Source: Pegea sp. RAD2-039 (lineage: Eukaryota > Chordata > Thaliacea > Salpida > Salpidae). Taken from it: a DNA stretch of 64,000 nt. Of the stretch, positions 51,301 to 64,000 are shown piece after piece (the first letter of the stretch is position 1; each line of letters begins with the position of its first letter). The position numbers and the translations under genes were made by a program. The stretch spans positions 434,001-498,000 of the forward strand of contig JAQGEQ010000011.1 in assembly GCA_034620365.1 (NCBI GenBank), given 5' to 3'. The notes below the pieces were generated by a model that was given only the letters and a program-made list of their open reading frames with translations, was not told the origin of the DNA and did no database searches.

Positions 51301-54300
51301 AGGTATTAAAATGATACTTTTTGCAACTAGATATGAAAGCTCAGATATTTTAAATGAAAAAGTAGCTTATATGTAATCCTACAAACATATAAATGAAACG
51401 TAACAACTTCAAGATCAGAATGTTTTAATTTTCTGAAATGAAAATGCTTCAAACATACTTACCAACATAACAACAACACTTTACTTATTCATATAAAATT
51501 TAAAAATTGTAACGTGCTTAAGCTAAAGTAGGTATACTTAAGTAAAAATATCTAGTTTTTATTCACTATTAACTTCTCATGTTTCTTTGCTTTAAAAAGC
51601 CATCATTCAAGTCAACAGAGTTCGAAATGACTATTTTCAGTATTTTAAAATTGTATAAAATAAAGCAAATACTGAGATTATTCATTCGTAGAATATAGAT
51701 GAAAGCCTAATTGAGAGTAATACTTTGCTATGGGTATTTATTTTAGTAGTTAGAATAAGTTTTACATATCGCTTAAAATGAAAGCATAATTGTTTCTGTA
51801 AATGAAATTATATAATAAAAGGCACAAAAGTAATTGTTTGTGGGTAGTGAATGCCAATTAATAAAGCATTTTTTATCTGAGCTTTTTATTTAAGAAAGTT
51901 TTTATTCCTATTTAATTTTATTGTTAAAATCTAACATAAGAACAGTAAATGTATGACTGCTTGAATCGTTCAAAGTTTTTCTTTTATTTTAAATGCTTTA
52001 ATAAAACTTATTATTACCCTTTTCAACAATTTATATTTTCTTCTTAAAACTCTAAAACACCATCATACCGAAAATTTGCAAAATAATTTTGCCTTTTACA
52101 ACAAAATAAAAAATAATTTGAAAAGTTATAGACGTCTGGCGTGAAACACCAATCTTCAAAAAAAAACAAATAATCAGATTATTTGATTGACTAAAATATG
52201 AATGATCGTTTTATTCAGATAGATAAAACTGTATCATAAACTTGCTGCAGATAATGCACCTTGAAAGTTTCTATTTGAATTATATATAGTCCCTTACATT
52301 CAAGGATTTTCTATCAATTTGAATCATACATCCAACTAAAATTAATTCATACTCTTACTAAACTCTTATTAAAATAAAATCAAGGCAAGAAGTACTTTTA
52401 AAAGGTTGAAACAAACGTTGAACTGAATTCTGAAACATTTAGCTCAACTGACAATGAATATTGTTTTTAATATAGTTCTAACTTCTAATAATTTAAAAGA
52501 ATATTTATCAACCATGCTATATATATCTTTGCTTTAATTAAGTACTTAAACTTTTTTGAAACTGATTCATTTTAAAACAAACTCAAATAAGGATAAGCAA
52601 CCATCAACTACTAATAAAAACTAAAATCTATCTCAAGTGCTTAAGGTAAAAATTAGTAATTTTCACCGTGAAAATCAACTTTAATAAAAACGCATCACTT
52701 TTACGAGTTTATATCAAAGAGAACAAAATTTAATGATAGTTTTGTTTAAATGTCAAACTAAAACAGATTAATCATAGATTCCAAGAAGCTCGGCTTAGTA
52801 TAGGCTTAATTAAGTTCCTTTTAGCCTCGCAATAATTAGTCTGAACTGAAATTTCAACAAGGTTAGCTGAATTTCTTGCGATACAACCTGAAAAAGAGTA
52901 ACTGAGTGAACTTCGTACTTTGATTCTTCAAACTTTTCCGCTTATAATCATGCTTTACTCTACAGAAACCTCTTTATCACATATGTCTTATATGTGTGTT
53001 TCCTTTATATTGTTTGTTTCATCAAAGAGCTTTTTTTGTGTTATTAAAGCCTAATTAAATAGAAGTATTAAAAATAATAGATAAAATAAACAAATTTTAT
53101 TGTCAATCAAATCAAAGAATTTACTTCTTATTGTGTTTTAAAACTTTATCATTTTGCGATTGTTATTTAGTTTTGTTTAGTAAAAATAAGTTCTAAAAAC
53201 TTTGTATTTATAAGAATTTGTTTTCTCGGAATATATCACGACCAGTGATGAAAATTCATAAAAACTAAATTTTCAAAATGTTCCTATCTTACCAAACTTG
53301 TATTTTACAAGCACTTTAATGTTACTAATACAGTTTTATACTTTGACAATTTTCATATAACTTGAATAAAATCTTGATATACTTTTGCTTAACATGATAT
53401 ATATATGATATTTTGATAAACTTTGTTTTAAAAATTGCATAATAATACTTAGTGAAATGTTAAAACGAAATCAAATCATCAAATTTTATTTTTCAAAACC
53501 TACTTAAAGTCTCTTTATAAACAATCTTCAGAACACCTTAGTGAGTTTTTGAGATGTAAACATAATAGGAATTAGAGTAAAATATATTCAATATATTTTT
53601 ATATACTAAACTTACTTGCTTTAAAATTTCAAAGTAATCAAAAGAAACTGATTGCTGAGGTTTTAAGTAAAATTGAATTTTGTTTTGACACTTTAACATC
53701 TGTAAACAGTTTAAGATAAGCTTATCGTTTAACGTGCCAAATAAAGTAATTTGAAACGATGTATAAATTCTATGTTGAAACTAAAATATTTGATGATTAT
53801 TAAAGTTTTAGTGATAAATATCATCATCTAATAATATTGTTTTTCGATAATTGAAACTTACTCTACAAGAAATAAACAAAAACATGCAGTTTAAAAATAA
53901 TTTATTAAATTAAATAAAATCAATAGAAATACATGAAGCATTGAAGATTGATAAACACAACTCTTTACAGGTGACGATATCTAAAAAGATATATTCTTTT
54001 TAAATATTCAAAAACTTAAGATTTCTAAAACTATTGCAGTATATCTTGAGTATAGGACATTAATATCATTAAAATAAAAATTATCATCGTCACAGTAAAT
54101 TGAAAAAAAAAACTATTCATCTAGAAAACAGAACTTTCTCCTGTCAATTAATTTACTTCAATTTATATGAAGCCATATTATGTATTAATTAATCTAAAGA
54201 AAACTTACAAATGTTTGTACCTACAAACTGACGGCATATAATTTATTTAATGCTAAAAGATGTTTAAATTTAAGCTAATTACTTGAATCAAAACTTCTTG

Positions 54301-54759
54301 CAGGATAACTTTTCTTTAAATATAACCAAATTTAAAACAAAGTTAATACTGAGATATTTTTAAAAGAATTAAAAATATATTCCTAATAAATGAATTTAAA
54401 AGCTGTCTAAATATTAAAATATTTTCTTGAAATTATTCTAGATCTTTTATGTTTTTTAGCAATATAATAGTGTCAATATTTGTAAAAAAAAACATGTAAA
54501 AGTTAAAAAGTTACAATAAATATTATTTTTTTAACTTGTACTAAAACAAATTAACATTGAAAATTTTACCAAGGTCATATTGTGATCCTCAAAAACATAA
54601 GCAACTTTAAATGTTCACAATTAGATTATCTCTTACTCGAATGGTTGATCAATAATAACAGAAAACTCAGACGTAGTTTACTTTACTGATAAACAGGATT
54701 ACTTCTCTAACAAATCATAGCTAATGAAATAAAGCCTTTAGCTTTGTAATACCATTTCG
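48351..54759. other. AT-rich region without a recognisable gene
   Basis: Stops in all frames; no exon, RNA gene or element identified. A mildly lower-AT stretch lies at 52780-53000 with no coding sense. Confidence 0.55.
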
Positions 54760-54970
54760 GAGGACACAAACAAAATTTTCTTCAGACTTTCACCTGCTGA
54801 CTTACAACAGGGTTATACAGACTTTATGACGCCTAACAGATATTTGCTAACTATTAATATTTGTCTAACACAGACATTGTCTCTTGCTCAAATCGACATC
54901 CTCTACCACTACATTCTCTAGAAGCATTTGCAAAAAGGTTCAGGATTGTAGTAGGATTTGTGTTAACTTA
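54760..54970 (-). other. Lower-AT island with a short minus-strand open frame
   Basis: The minus strand carries a frame of about 36 codons ending at a TAA near 54861. It contains ANASRECSGRGCRFEQET, a Cys/Arg-rich tail not matched to any family I know. No acceptor with a good pyrimidine tract precedes it. It is possibly a last exon or a transposon remnant, with low support. Confidence 0.15.
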
Positions 54971-57900
54971 AGTCAAATAATGAAATAGTATTTATAATAA
55001 AAAAAGGACTTTGTCATTAATAAATGTTTACATTAAGTAACTTATTTAATCAAATTATTAGACAATTATGTCAATTCAGTTTGTACAAAATTCATTGCTA
55101 AATTTTATTTAAATATATGTTTATTTATATTATTTAAATAAAATTAGAAATAATTCAACATCTTAAGTATAATAGAATATCTCATCTAAAGGGAGAAAAA
55201 GTATAATTATAATTTTTAAAATATCTTTAATATTTTACTTGAAATTTTTATTGATGATAATTTCTGCTATCAACAAATATTGATGTGATGATTCATTTAA
55301 TAAAAGATAAATTTAAAAGCAGCTGAAAAAAAACTTCAGTTTAATTTCTCTTCATATGCACAAAATGATTTAATTTACCATCAATTAATTGAATCGGCAA
55401 TTTTTTAACTTGAATCATACATTATTTAATATTTTTTTCATATTTAAAAACACTTTTGTAACAAGTTTTCAATTTCAAATAAAAGTTTTTAGTTTGTAGC
55501 AATTAAACATCAAATAAAAACATGAAAAACCTTTAAAGGAAACTCATTTTTAGCTGTTTTTTTAGTAAACATTTATCATCATCCATAGCAATAATCAATT
55601 ATAAAATGATTTTGTCATCATATCGACTTCAAATATGCGATGTTTGTGTTGAAATCATCTTTAAACCAAACTTTTTAAATTTTTTTTTGCTTATCATGTT
55701 TGCTTAAGATTAATAAATAGACAAACAAAAAAGAATTTCATTCTTATTCTTGTTTAAACAATGGTTATAATTGAAGAGGCCGGTTAAGACTTTCAAGTTG
55801 AAGATCTCAAAGTCTTATTTCTGAAATCATCAAACAAAGTTTAATTAGGGCTGTTTTGTTTATTCATAAACAAATCAGTAGTTTAAATCTTTGTGACTCT
55901 GACAACTAAGTAGCATTTGTAGTATTACTTTTCTTAAATTTCGATTCTATTCTCTTATCAGCAAAAAATTAATCATAATTTTAAAAAGAAATAATTTCTA
56001 AAGGTTATCGATTTATTTGAATTGTAAACTTTAAAACTATACAACAAAAACAACTGTAGCCAAGTCATAAACAGTTTTTATTTAAACAAGATTGAAAGAG
56101 TAAAAGTGAGTTTTTAAACCATCTATATCAATAATAAATTTCAGCAGAGTCATTTAAATCAATTTTAAGTAAAATCATCTTTTTGTTTTTCAAAAGAATC
56201 TTTTTTAGAAGTTAAACTGATAGCCAAAATTAATTAAATTTCAATCTCTGTGCAGCTGTCAACTTCAAATTATTTTAGATCATGTTTTTCATGTGTCATT
56301 CAAAACACTCATTACCTCCAACCAATCTTAATTTTAGTTTTTGATGGATTTTATCATTCTTAAAACTCTATTCAAGTTTTAGATAACTTTAAACTTTTTT
56401 ATAACTATACATGACATTAATTAAATAAAATTTGATTAAGTGAATTTTTTAAAGCAAAATTTTGATGTACCAACATTTTTTTTAGGTTTTAAAAGTAATC
56501 TCTCTGAAATTGTTTAACAAATGATTCTCATAAAATTTCACTAGTCTGTCTTGTCAAACTGTACTTTTTAAAAGTTTTCAGTACAATAAGAATGAAGAAG
56601 TCTATAAAATGTTGTTTCATTTTGTCTATTTCAAAATATCTCAAATTAAAAATTTTTTTAGATAATTATTTTTTCATGTACTTTTCAAAATCTCTGTATG
56701 AATGGCTCCCTTGTCAATAAATAATGTTTAAGCCAATATCAAAGCTGGCTTACCTTTAGCAAAACAGAGTATTTTTCATACTAAATCGTGATCAATGTAT
56801 TGTATGTGAAATTGATTGAATAAATATCTTCGTGAGATAAAAACATAACCCGAACACGAGTTTTAAAGTATTAGAGTTCAACTATTCAAGTAAATTATTG
56901 AAATTTATAAACTTTATAAATTAGATTGCTTAATTGATTAATTGCTAGCTTAAATTATCAAACTTAAACTAAATAAAAATTGAGTGAATAAATATTTAAA
57001 GAAAGCTTACCTCTTATAAATCGAATTTTGATGGTGAAAAAATTAACCATCATAACTATCATAAAACTCAAAAACCTGACATTTTTAAATCAAATTATTA
57101 TGAATTTTATAATTTAGCTATAAAACTTTTGAAAACTTTTTATATTCTTTTTTTGTGTATATTTTTTTAACAATATTTATAACTAAAATTCTCAGGTAGT
57201 AATCATAAATAAAATAGTTGTTATAAGTAATTCAGTATCTGTTTTAGCAATCTTATCAATTGATAATAATTGTTTTTTAAAAACTGAACAAACTTTGTAA
57301 GTATCTTTTTATTTTGTATAAACAACAAAAAATATGAATTGACAAAAACTCTAAAAAAATAAAACGCTTATAATCAAGTTTTTTACTTAATTCCAATTTC
57401 TCGCTTGCTTTTTACATTGTATGTTTATTATGCATTGTTTGAATACGCTCTTTATATTGCTTCAGTTTCAAATAATTACTAAAGTTTGTGTTGTAAAAAT
57501 CATTTAATCAATTAGATTATCCATATATAATTATATAAATCGGTTCTTAAATCTGTCAGCTTAATTTTCTATAATCTTTAATGTATACTTTCTATAAGTT
57601 CATACTATTCTTTAGCTTAAGTAAAATCGTTAGTCCAAATATACTCAGCTAAAGGAATTTAAATCTAATAAGAACCAAGTAAATTTATATCGAGCTTATA
57701 GTGTAATGAAAAGTGATGAAATTATGATACTAAATAATGTTCTTTCAACTTATTGTTTCTATCATTACACTACTCACTTAGGTTTACTGGTAAAAACTAC
57801 ATAATATAAAAAAGATTTTTTAATTTTATAAACATCAGTGCATTACTTATACAAATAATAATTTTCATTTAAACTGTACTATTTCACAAAAGTTGACTTG

Positions 57901-60900
57901 ACAATAGCAAATAACAGCTTTGATACTTTTCAAAAGATTTTTTGTTACAATTTAGACAACTGAAAGATTATTTGTTTTGTATTTACAGGGTTTTCAGGTA
58001 ATTTTGCTTCCTGAGTGTTGCATTTATTTAAGTTATTTCAGTTTTCAATGTAGCTTTTGTTTCCCTTTTCAAAAAAGTTAAGATCCTTTATTTAAATATA
58101 AGATTTGTTACAGGTATATTATTTATATGTAAAGTATCTACTAAGCTAGTTAAAAATTAAAATTACGAAAATTGTTTGCATAATCAAATTTTATTGTCAA
58201 ATATTAATTTTGTGGTCAATTATTCTGTTACAATCTCAATAGCTTCATTCAAGAAAGGGTTAGTATGTTTAGAATCTATTAAATATAGAAATAATTTCAA
58301 ACTGCACCATATTAAACAACGATTTTTTAACACAATTTTATTTTATTACAGCATCATTTATGCTTTGTTGTCGTTGTTAAAATTCTGTATTTATTGTGAA
58401 ACTCTACAAAAATTTATTTCAGCATTTATCTTCCAAGTGAACATTAAATTTTTTAAAGCAAAACCAAAAATTGTTTAACTACAGTTCAAGGCAATTACAA
58501 ATTAAAATGATGGCGTCGTATTTCAACTATTAAGTAATCAAAAAGTGAAAATTTTTGTTTATTTTAAAACAATTATAATGAAAGTAAAAATAAATATGAA
58601 TGACATCATAAAAATAAATAAAACAAAAATTGCTTGACCACCAGAACAATTTTCAATCTCTTTTGATGTTTTATTAAATAAAAGCTTAATACAAAGTTTT
58701 ATGAAACAGTTTATTTTATTTAATGAGATTTTCATAACTCTAAAACAAACATGGTTATAGCACAAGATATATTTTTAATAGCTAAAAAGGCGCGATTTAT
58801 ATTTAGTTAATAACAAAACTAACACACTAGCTATATTGATTGTAAAAGTTAATCTTAATCATTAAAATGACAAAATAGTTAAGTAAAATGAACTTAGGAA
58901 AAAGGGTTTTTGAGTTATCCAAACAATAGCATCAACTGTTATCAGCATAAGAAACATTCGACATAATTTGATCAAATGCTTCAACGACTATCAGTTAATC
59001 AATTTATTAAACTTTTTCATTACTATTATCTGTTTTAATCAAGTTAATTATGAGATATAATTTTGTAGAATAATTATAGGCGTAATTATCTATTGGTTTA
59101 ATGAGGATTTTAGTATGTTTGCTTAATAAGTTCTTCTTTAAAACCCCTTAATTATCTAGACTAAGAGTCCAAGTAACATTTTCTCACGAGTTTATCTTGC
59201 AGAGATATTTCATTAACAAGATATATATAAATGATTTATTGGTAAAAATTCAGCTTTTGCTAATTAATTAAAGTCAAATCTTATGTTTAATAAGATAAAC
59301 TTTATTTTTGATGAATTACAACCACGGTACACACATTCAGGAAATATTAGTTTACAGTATAAACATAACAATAAGTAAGTTGTCTTGTACCTTTTACTGA
59401 TTTATGTTAACATTAAGATAACAATTCGTTTTTTAATTTGATCATTTTGTAGTAACATTTTTGTGAAAAATTGTTGAACACTAATAATATACTTGATAAA
59501 AAAAAATTACATTTTTTCCAATTTGTTTGAAACCAAAGTTTTTAACTAAAATTTCAAGCAATAATAGAATCATTAAATTAGATACGTCTACAGATGATTT
59601 TCTTAAGAGCATAAATCCTTACATTAACAAAAAATTAAAATTATTAAATCAAGTTAAGTCAAATTTTCACTTAGGTTACTTTGTTAAAGTAAATATTCAC
59701 AAAAAATCACATCAGAAATTCAGTGTTTCTATTATGAACTGAGATAACACACAAGTATTATGAAGAAAATCTATTAAATTAAGATGAATATGAGCTTTGA
59801 ATCTTTCATTAAAGAACAAAGAATCTTTATTAATACTACAGCAAACTCTAATTCTGAGACTCATTGAAAAGGTTTCATTAATTTTGTTTTTCAATCAGAA
59901 GCCAAAAATCTTGAGAGGTTTCTTGTGGTTATACTAGATACAGAAGATAACTTATTAACAAATTAGACTGTCCGGGTTTTACAAATAGAAACCTTTTCTT
60001 CCAAAATTCTAAAGTAATTTTCAAATACTTTTAAGTAAAGTTTACTTATATGCAAGCTATTGACAAACATTTATTCAAATTAATACTTAAGCAAAAAAAT
60101 ATATAACTTTAAACTTTGTTGGTTATTAATGATATTGTTAATGACACCGTCAAAAACTTGTTAACAACAAGTTAAGCTATAACAGTTCTATAACCAAAAA
60201 TTTGAAAAAATCACTAAAATTTGTAAAATTACTTAGATAGAATATTAATAATTGAAGTGAACGCACAAAAATATGGTGATGATAATCCAAAAACTTTGAA
60301 TTGACAAAACGCTTTTACGATTAAACAAATTCTTTTACGAAAAAATATAGTAGATACGACTTTAAAATAGTTTAAAGGCAACTTATGTCGATTTTTTAGT
60401 ATATAAAATTACTTTTATCAAATTACCAGCAAGACTTTTATCTTAGCTAAAAGTATTTTATCTTATAGCACAATTAGTAAAAAGAAATTTCGATCTACAA
60501 AAAATATTTTTTTAGTTTTGACAGGAAATGACGTATTTGATTTAATTTTAAATAATTGAAGACGATATTTAATTCTTAAAAGGTTTTAACAACTTTAAGA
60601 TAATAAAAACACTTTTATGACGTCAAACTTTATTCAATAATTTTAAAATAAACGGAAATAATTTTAAGAAAACTTCGGTTATTAAATCCAGGTTATAAAA
60701 AGTTTTTTAAGAGTGTATTTAACCTTTTCAATACTAATTTAATTTATCTAAAGCCAAAAGTAAATGAACTTATTCATTTCTCATCCTTTATTCTAAAATA
60801 TATAAAAAGTCTTTTGACGCATTTCATAAAAAAATATTAAACTAAGGCTACTATTATATGAATATTTCTTTATCCAAATATACAACGCAACCTTACAATT

Positions 60901-63900
60901 GTTGTCATTTAACGACTTTCTAGTCAGATAAATCTAAATAAAAGTTAATAGACTCAGCATTGAGGTTAAACTTTAAAAATATTTGTTTTCTTCAATTTTT
61001 GCTTTGAAACTGCATTTTTCAACCAAATCAAAAGATAATTTTAGAGTTTAACTGAGCTTAGAAAATGTGATAAACTTTTTTATACAATTTACTTCAAATT
61101 TATACACTATCATTCAATCAGCTTCTTTTGTAGCATTTTTAGCTCGAAATGTGTTTATAGCATTCATAGCTTTCTAACAAATTGATTCAAACTCAAATAC
61201 TGCTAAAGAATTGCCTGCTGAAAATTATTGTTAGCTTAGTTTAAAAAAGCACTTTATTAGCTTGTAAATATGCATTTAGCACCCTACAAATCTTTTAAAC
61301 AAAGACTAAAATTATTAATAAACATTTTTCTAGCAATGAAGCAGGCTTATATTTATTGATTAATTTGTGGTAAATTTAGCAGTTTAAATTTGTGCAAAAC
61401 AAGTTTTTTTTTATTATGAACTGTTAACATTAATATTTACCTTTATTATTATTACCTAGCAAACTTGTAGCATAGTTGTTTTAACTTCGACATAAAAGTC
61501 TCTAACAAGGAATATCAGTCCCAAAAACAAACAGAAAACCAGAGAACTATATAATGCAACTGCTACCAGGTTTTCGACAACAACTTATTTCAAAATTAAT
61601 TTGTTTTCTGACTGATACCAACAAATATAAATTGATACTAAATAAATCTAAGCTACAGATGAAAAATAATGCTCAAAGTGAAAACAAACCTTCAGTATTT
61701 CCTTACCACAATTTGCTCTATCTTATCTTAGTCATTATCCGCTACAAGTGTAGGCATTTAGAAAATTGTAAGTAGTACCAGTTAAAAATAAAAAGTTGAT
61801 AAATCGAGATATTACTCGAAAACTTTTATATTTGTCAAACAAATACATTTAAACTATTCAATCTCACAATGTAAATATTCAAATTTCATTTGAAAAAGAA
61901 AATTTGAATTAAAGGAACAAAACTGGAATGTTGCAATTATTTTAGTATTTAGTTTAAACTTTTCATTATGATGTTGGTAAAAGTAAGTAAATAACACTTT
62001 GCTTCAAATAATAAAAGTCTTTTTAACGACATGATAGTCTAAAAACAAAATAATAACTGAAAAGTACTTTTATTTCAAAGACATCTTATCACAACTAATA
62101 CATTAATTATAAGATTATGAATTAATGCAAACTATTTGTAACGAATTTAGACAAATTGAAATGCTTCATATTTTAAAAACATCAAATATATTTGAAGTAC
62201 TTTTGCAATACGAAATTATAAATATTATTATACAAACAATTATTTGTAAATACAACAATCAAGTAAAATTCACTATGTAAAACAAGAGTAAGACTCTCTA
62301 CAGTCTTTCTAGCTATCTCATAAAAAATGTTTATGCTTATGATGTATAAACTTACCTTAATATATCTATATTTCTATACGTTTGTTATCTAATCAGCAAT
62401 ATTTCCTATTCTTATTTTTATTAATACAAATTTTTGACTAATAAAACCATTTTTTGTTCAGCTTTAAGTTTAAATTTCAACATAATCACCTTTACTTCCT
62501 AAGCTTATTTCTAACTTATTTCTTTTAAATCGTTTATAAGCTTTTTTTGTAAAGATTAGTAATAGCATTCACTTTTTGTTAAATTATTAAAATGACTAAC
62601 AGTCCAAACAGCTGCTAGTTTTTAGAAGTTAGTAGATTGAAAAATTCTTTTAAATAGTTAAAGCTTGAAAAGATTAAGGTTGTTAACTGCTTACTGTTTT
62701 ACAATGGTGTAAGCTTGGCAAACTTCTTGCGCAGAGCTGTCTATTTTTAATTTATAAATGATATGTCTGTTATAAATGTGAAACTATCTTTCAATAGCAT
62801 TTACCATTTCATTATTTAAGTCAATCACTTAATATATATAATTAAAACTATTTCTTAGGTATAAGAAAATCTTAAGAATTTTTATACATTTTTAAACATT
62901 TTTACAATTTTTTTTATAATAATGTTTCATTAGGAATTAATATAATGACTTGATAACTTTTAATTTAATAATTTAATCTTTTTCTTTTACGTTTATGCTT
63001 CTAGTATATCTTATACATTTTTCACAAATCTTTCATTTCTTGCAAGAAACTTTCTGTTATAATCAATTTGAATACTCTGTAAATAGTTTAGATTTTATTT
63101 ATTAATTAAAATTCTTTGCTGTATGATTTACTAACTAGAACACATTCTCATGTACAATTATTTTCTATACACGTTTAGTGATTAAAATACCTAAAAATAT
63201 AGTTAATTCTACAGCTAATTTGTACCTTGTCAGCACTGAAAACATTTTATAACTCAAAAAACTATTTTAGATTTTGACTTAACAATTTAACATATTTTAG
63301 GTTGCAGTTATTTGCTCTTAATTGCTTCAAATACTTTAAAAATTAAATATTCACTAACTTAAAATATTTTGAACGTATACCATATACTTGATTTAAAAAA
63401 AAACTTTGAAAAAAATAAAACTAAGTAATTTGAGTATTTTAAACCTTGCAATATATTACTAACTAGCAATATACTACTAACCAAAAGTTATTCATTTTAA
63501 CTTAGACCGAAGCGTATAAAGTAACTAATGTGGTTTCTACAATAATCAAATGTACAGGAACTCGTGAACCCCAATATTTGGACTTAATGGAATAAAAAAA
63601 AGTTTTTACTTCAAACTAGCGTCACTAGTATCAAAATTGTAACCACAGTACCAGGTGGATCACCCAAAAGTATGTTTAAAACTTTGGATTTTATGTGCTT
63701 AAGTTATAAAGTACATGATGAAACTTGTTCAAGTTCTTATAGTTTTAAATCTATAAAGTAAGAAAATACAAAACATTTAACTGCAGTCAGCAAGAACAAC
63801 TATCAGGCATTTTCTAATAACTTTACAGAAAATTTCTTCTCTAGAAATGTGATCTGCTAAAAAACTACCACAACGGATTTTTTTGCAAGATGTAACTAAT

Positions 63901-64000
63901 AATATTTCATTTTTTTATAAACAATTTTATGTTTATTTTATGCAGTAAAGTTTCCACAACTGATAATAGTTAGTTTTATTCTAAATGATTTTCTTTGTAT
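54971..64000. other. AT-rich region without a recognisable gene
   Basis: About 9 kb of AT-rich DNA. The longest frame (58176-58478, plus, 100 codons) is rich in Phe/Ile/Lys/Asn, as chance AT-rich frames are. Small features are a perfect 8-bp palindrome with a 3-nt spacer at 60155-60173 (AACTTGTT AAC AACAAGTT), an 18-bp imperfect tandem repeat at 63448-63483, and a lower-AT patch at about 63500-63670. Confidence 0.55.
63448..63483. repeat. 18-bp imperfect tandem repeat, two copies
   Basis: GCAATATATTACTAACTA is followed immediately by GCAATATACTACTAACCA, with two transitions between the copies. Small slippage repeat. Confidence 0.85.

Noticed and set aside
58176-58478. 100-codon plus-strand open frame
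   Set aside because: Same AT-driven composition, with no recognised motif. Frames of this length are expected by chance in 64 kb.

Overview
This window is AT-rich eukaryotic DNA (roughly three quarters A+T by eye, not computed). It shows spliced exons with GT/AG borders, T-rich acceptors and kilobase-scale introns, and no bacterial operon signals. The one gene that can be read confidently carries an olfactomedin (OLF) domain, a family known only from animals. A low-GC invertebrate, possibly a cnidarian of the Hydra type, fits; the phylum cannot be fixed from the sequence alone.

The main content is one minus-strand gene running from its ATG at 35920 to its TAG at 11757. I rebuilt it by hand as eleven coding exons, and every junction keeps the reading frame. 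The predicted protein is 705 residues, or 682 if a 69-nt in-frame exon is skipped. It has a hydrophobic N-terminal signal or anchor, a Ser/Thr/acidic linker, a long coiled-coil region with a cysteine cluster, a short hinge and a C-terminal OLF domain. The OLF domain resembles the myocilin type: it keeps the conserved disulfide cysteines and the residues that bind calcium in myocilin. The likely product is a secreted or type-II-anchored, oligomerising extracellular protein. The OLF domain is split over six core exons plus one possible cassette exon (17599-17531).

Layout: 1-11.1 kb, AT-rich DNA with no gene recognised, ending in the likely 3' UTR; 11.76-35.92 kb, the OLF gene, most of it intron (the largest intron is about 8.5 kb); 36-64 kb, AT-rich DNA with no gene recognised. 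Islands of lower AT stand out at about 8.96-9.08, 38.75-39.18, 48.19-48.35, 54.76-54.97 and 63.50-63.67 kb. The 38.8-39.2 kb island has an LTR-like order (TATA-like box, long hairpin, polypyrimidine tract, AATAAA). A cluster of ACGTC motifs lies just before the 48.2 kb island. A tiny two-exon open frame on the plus strand, nested in intron 4, is reported as speculative. No tRNA, rRNA, CRISPR array or intact transposon was found by eye.
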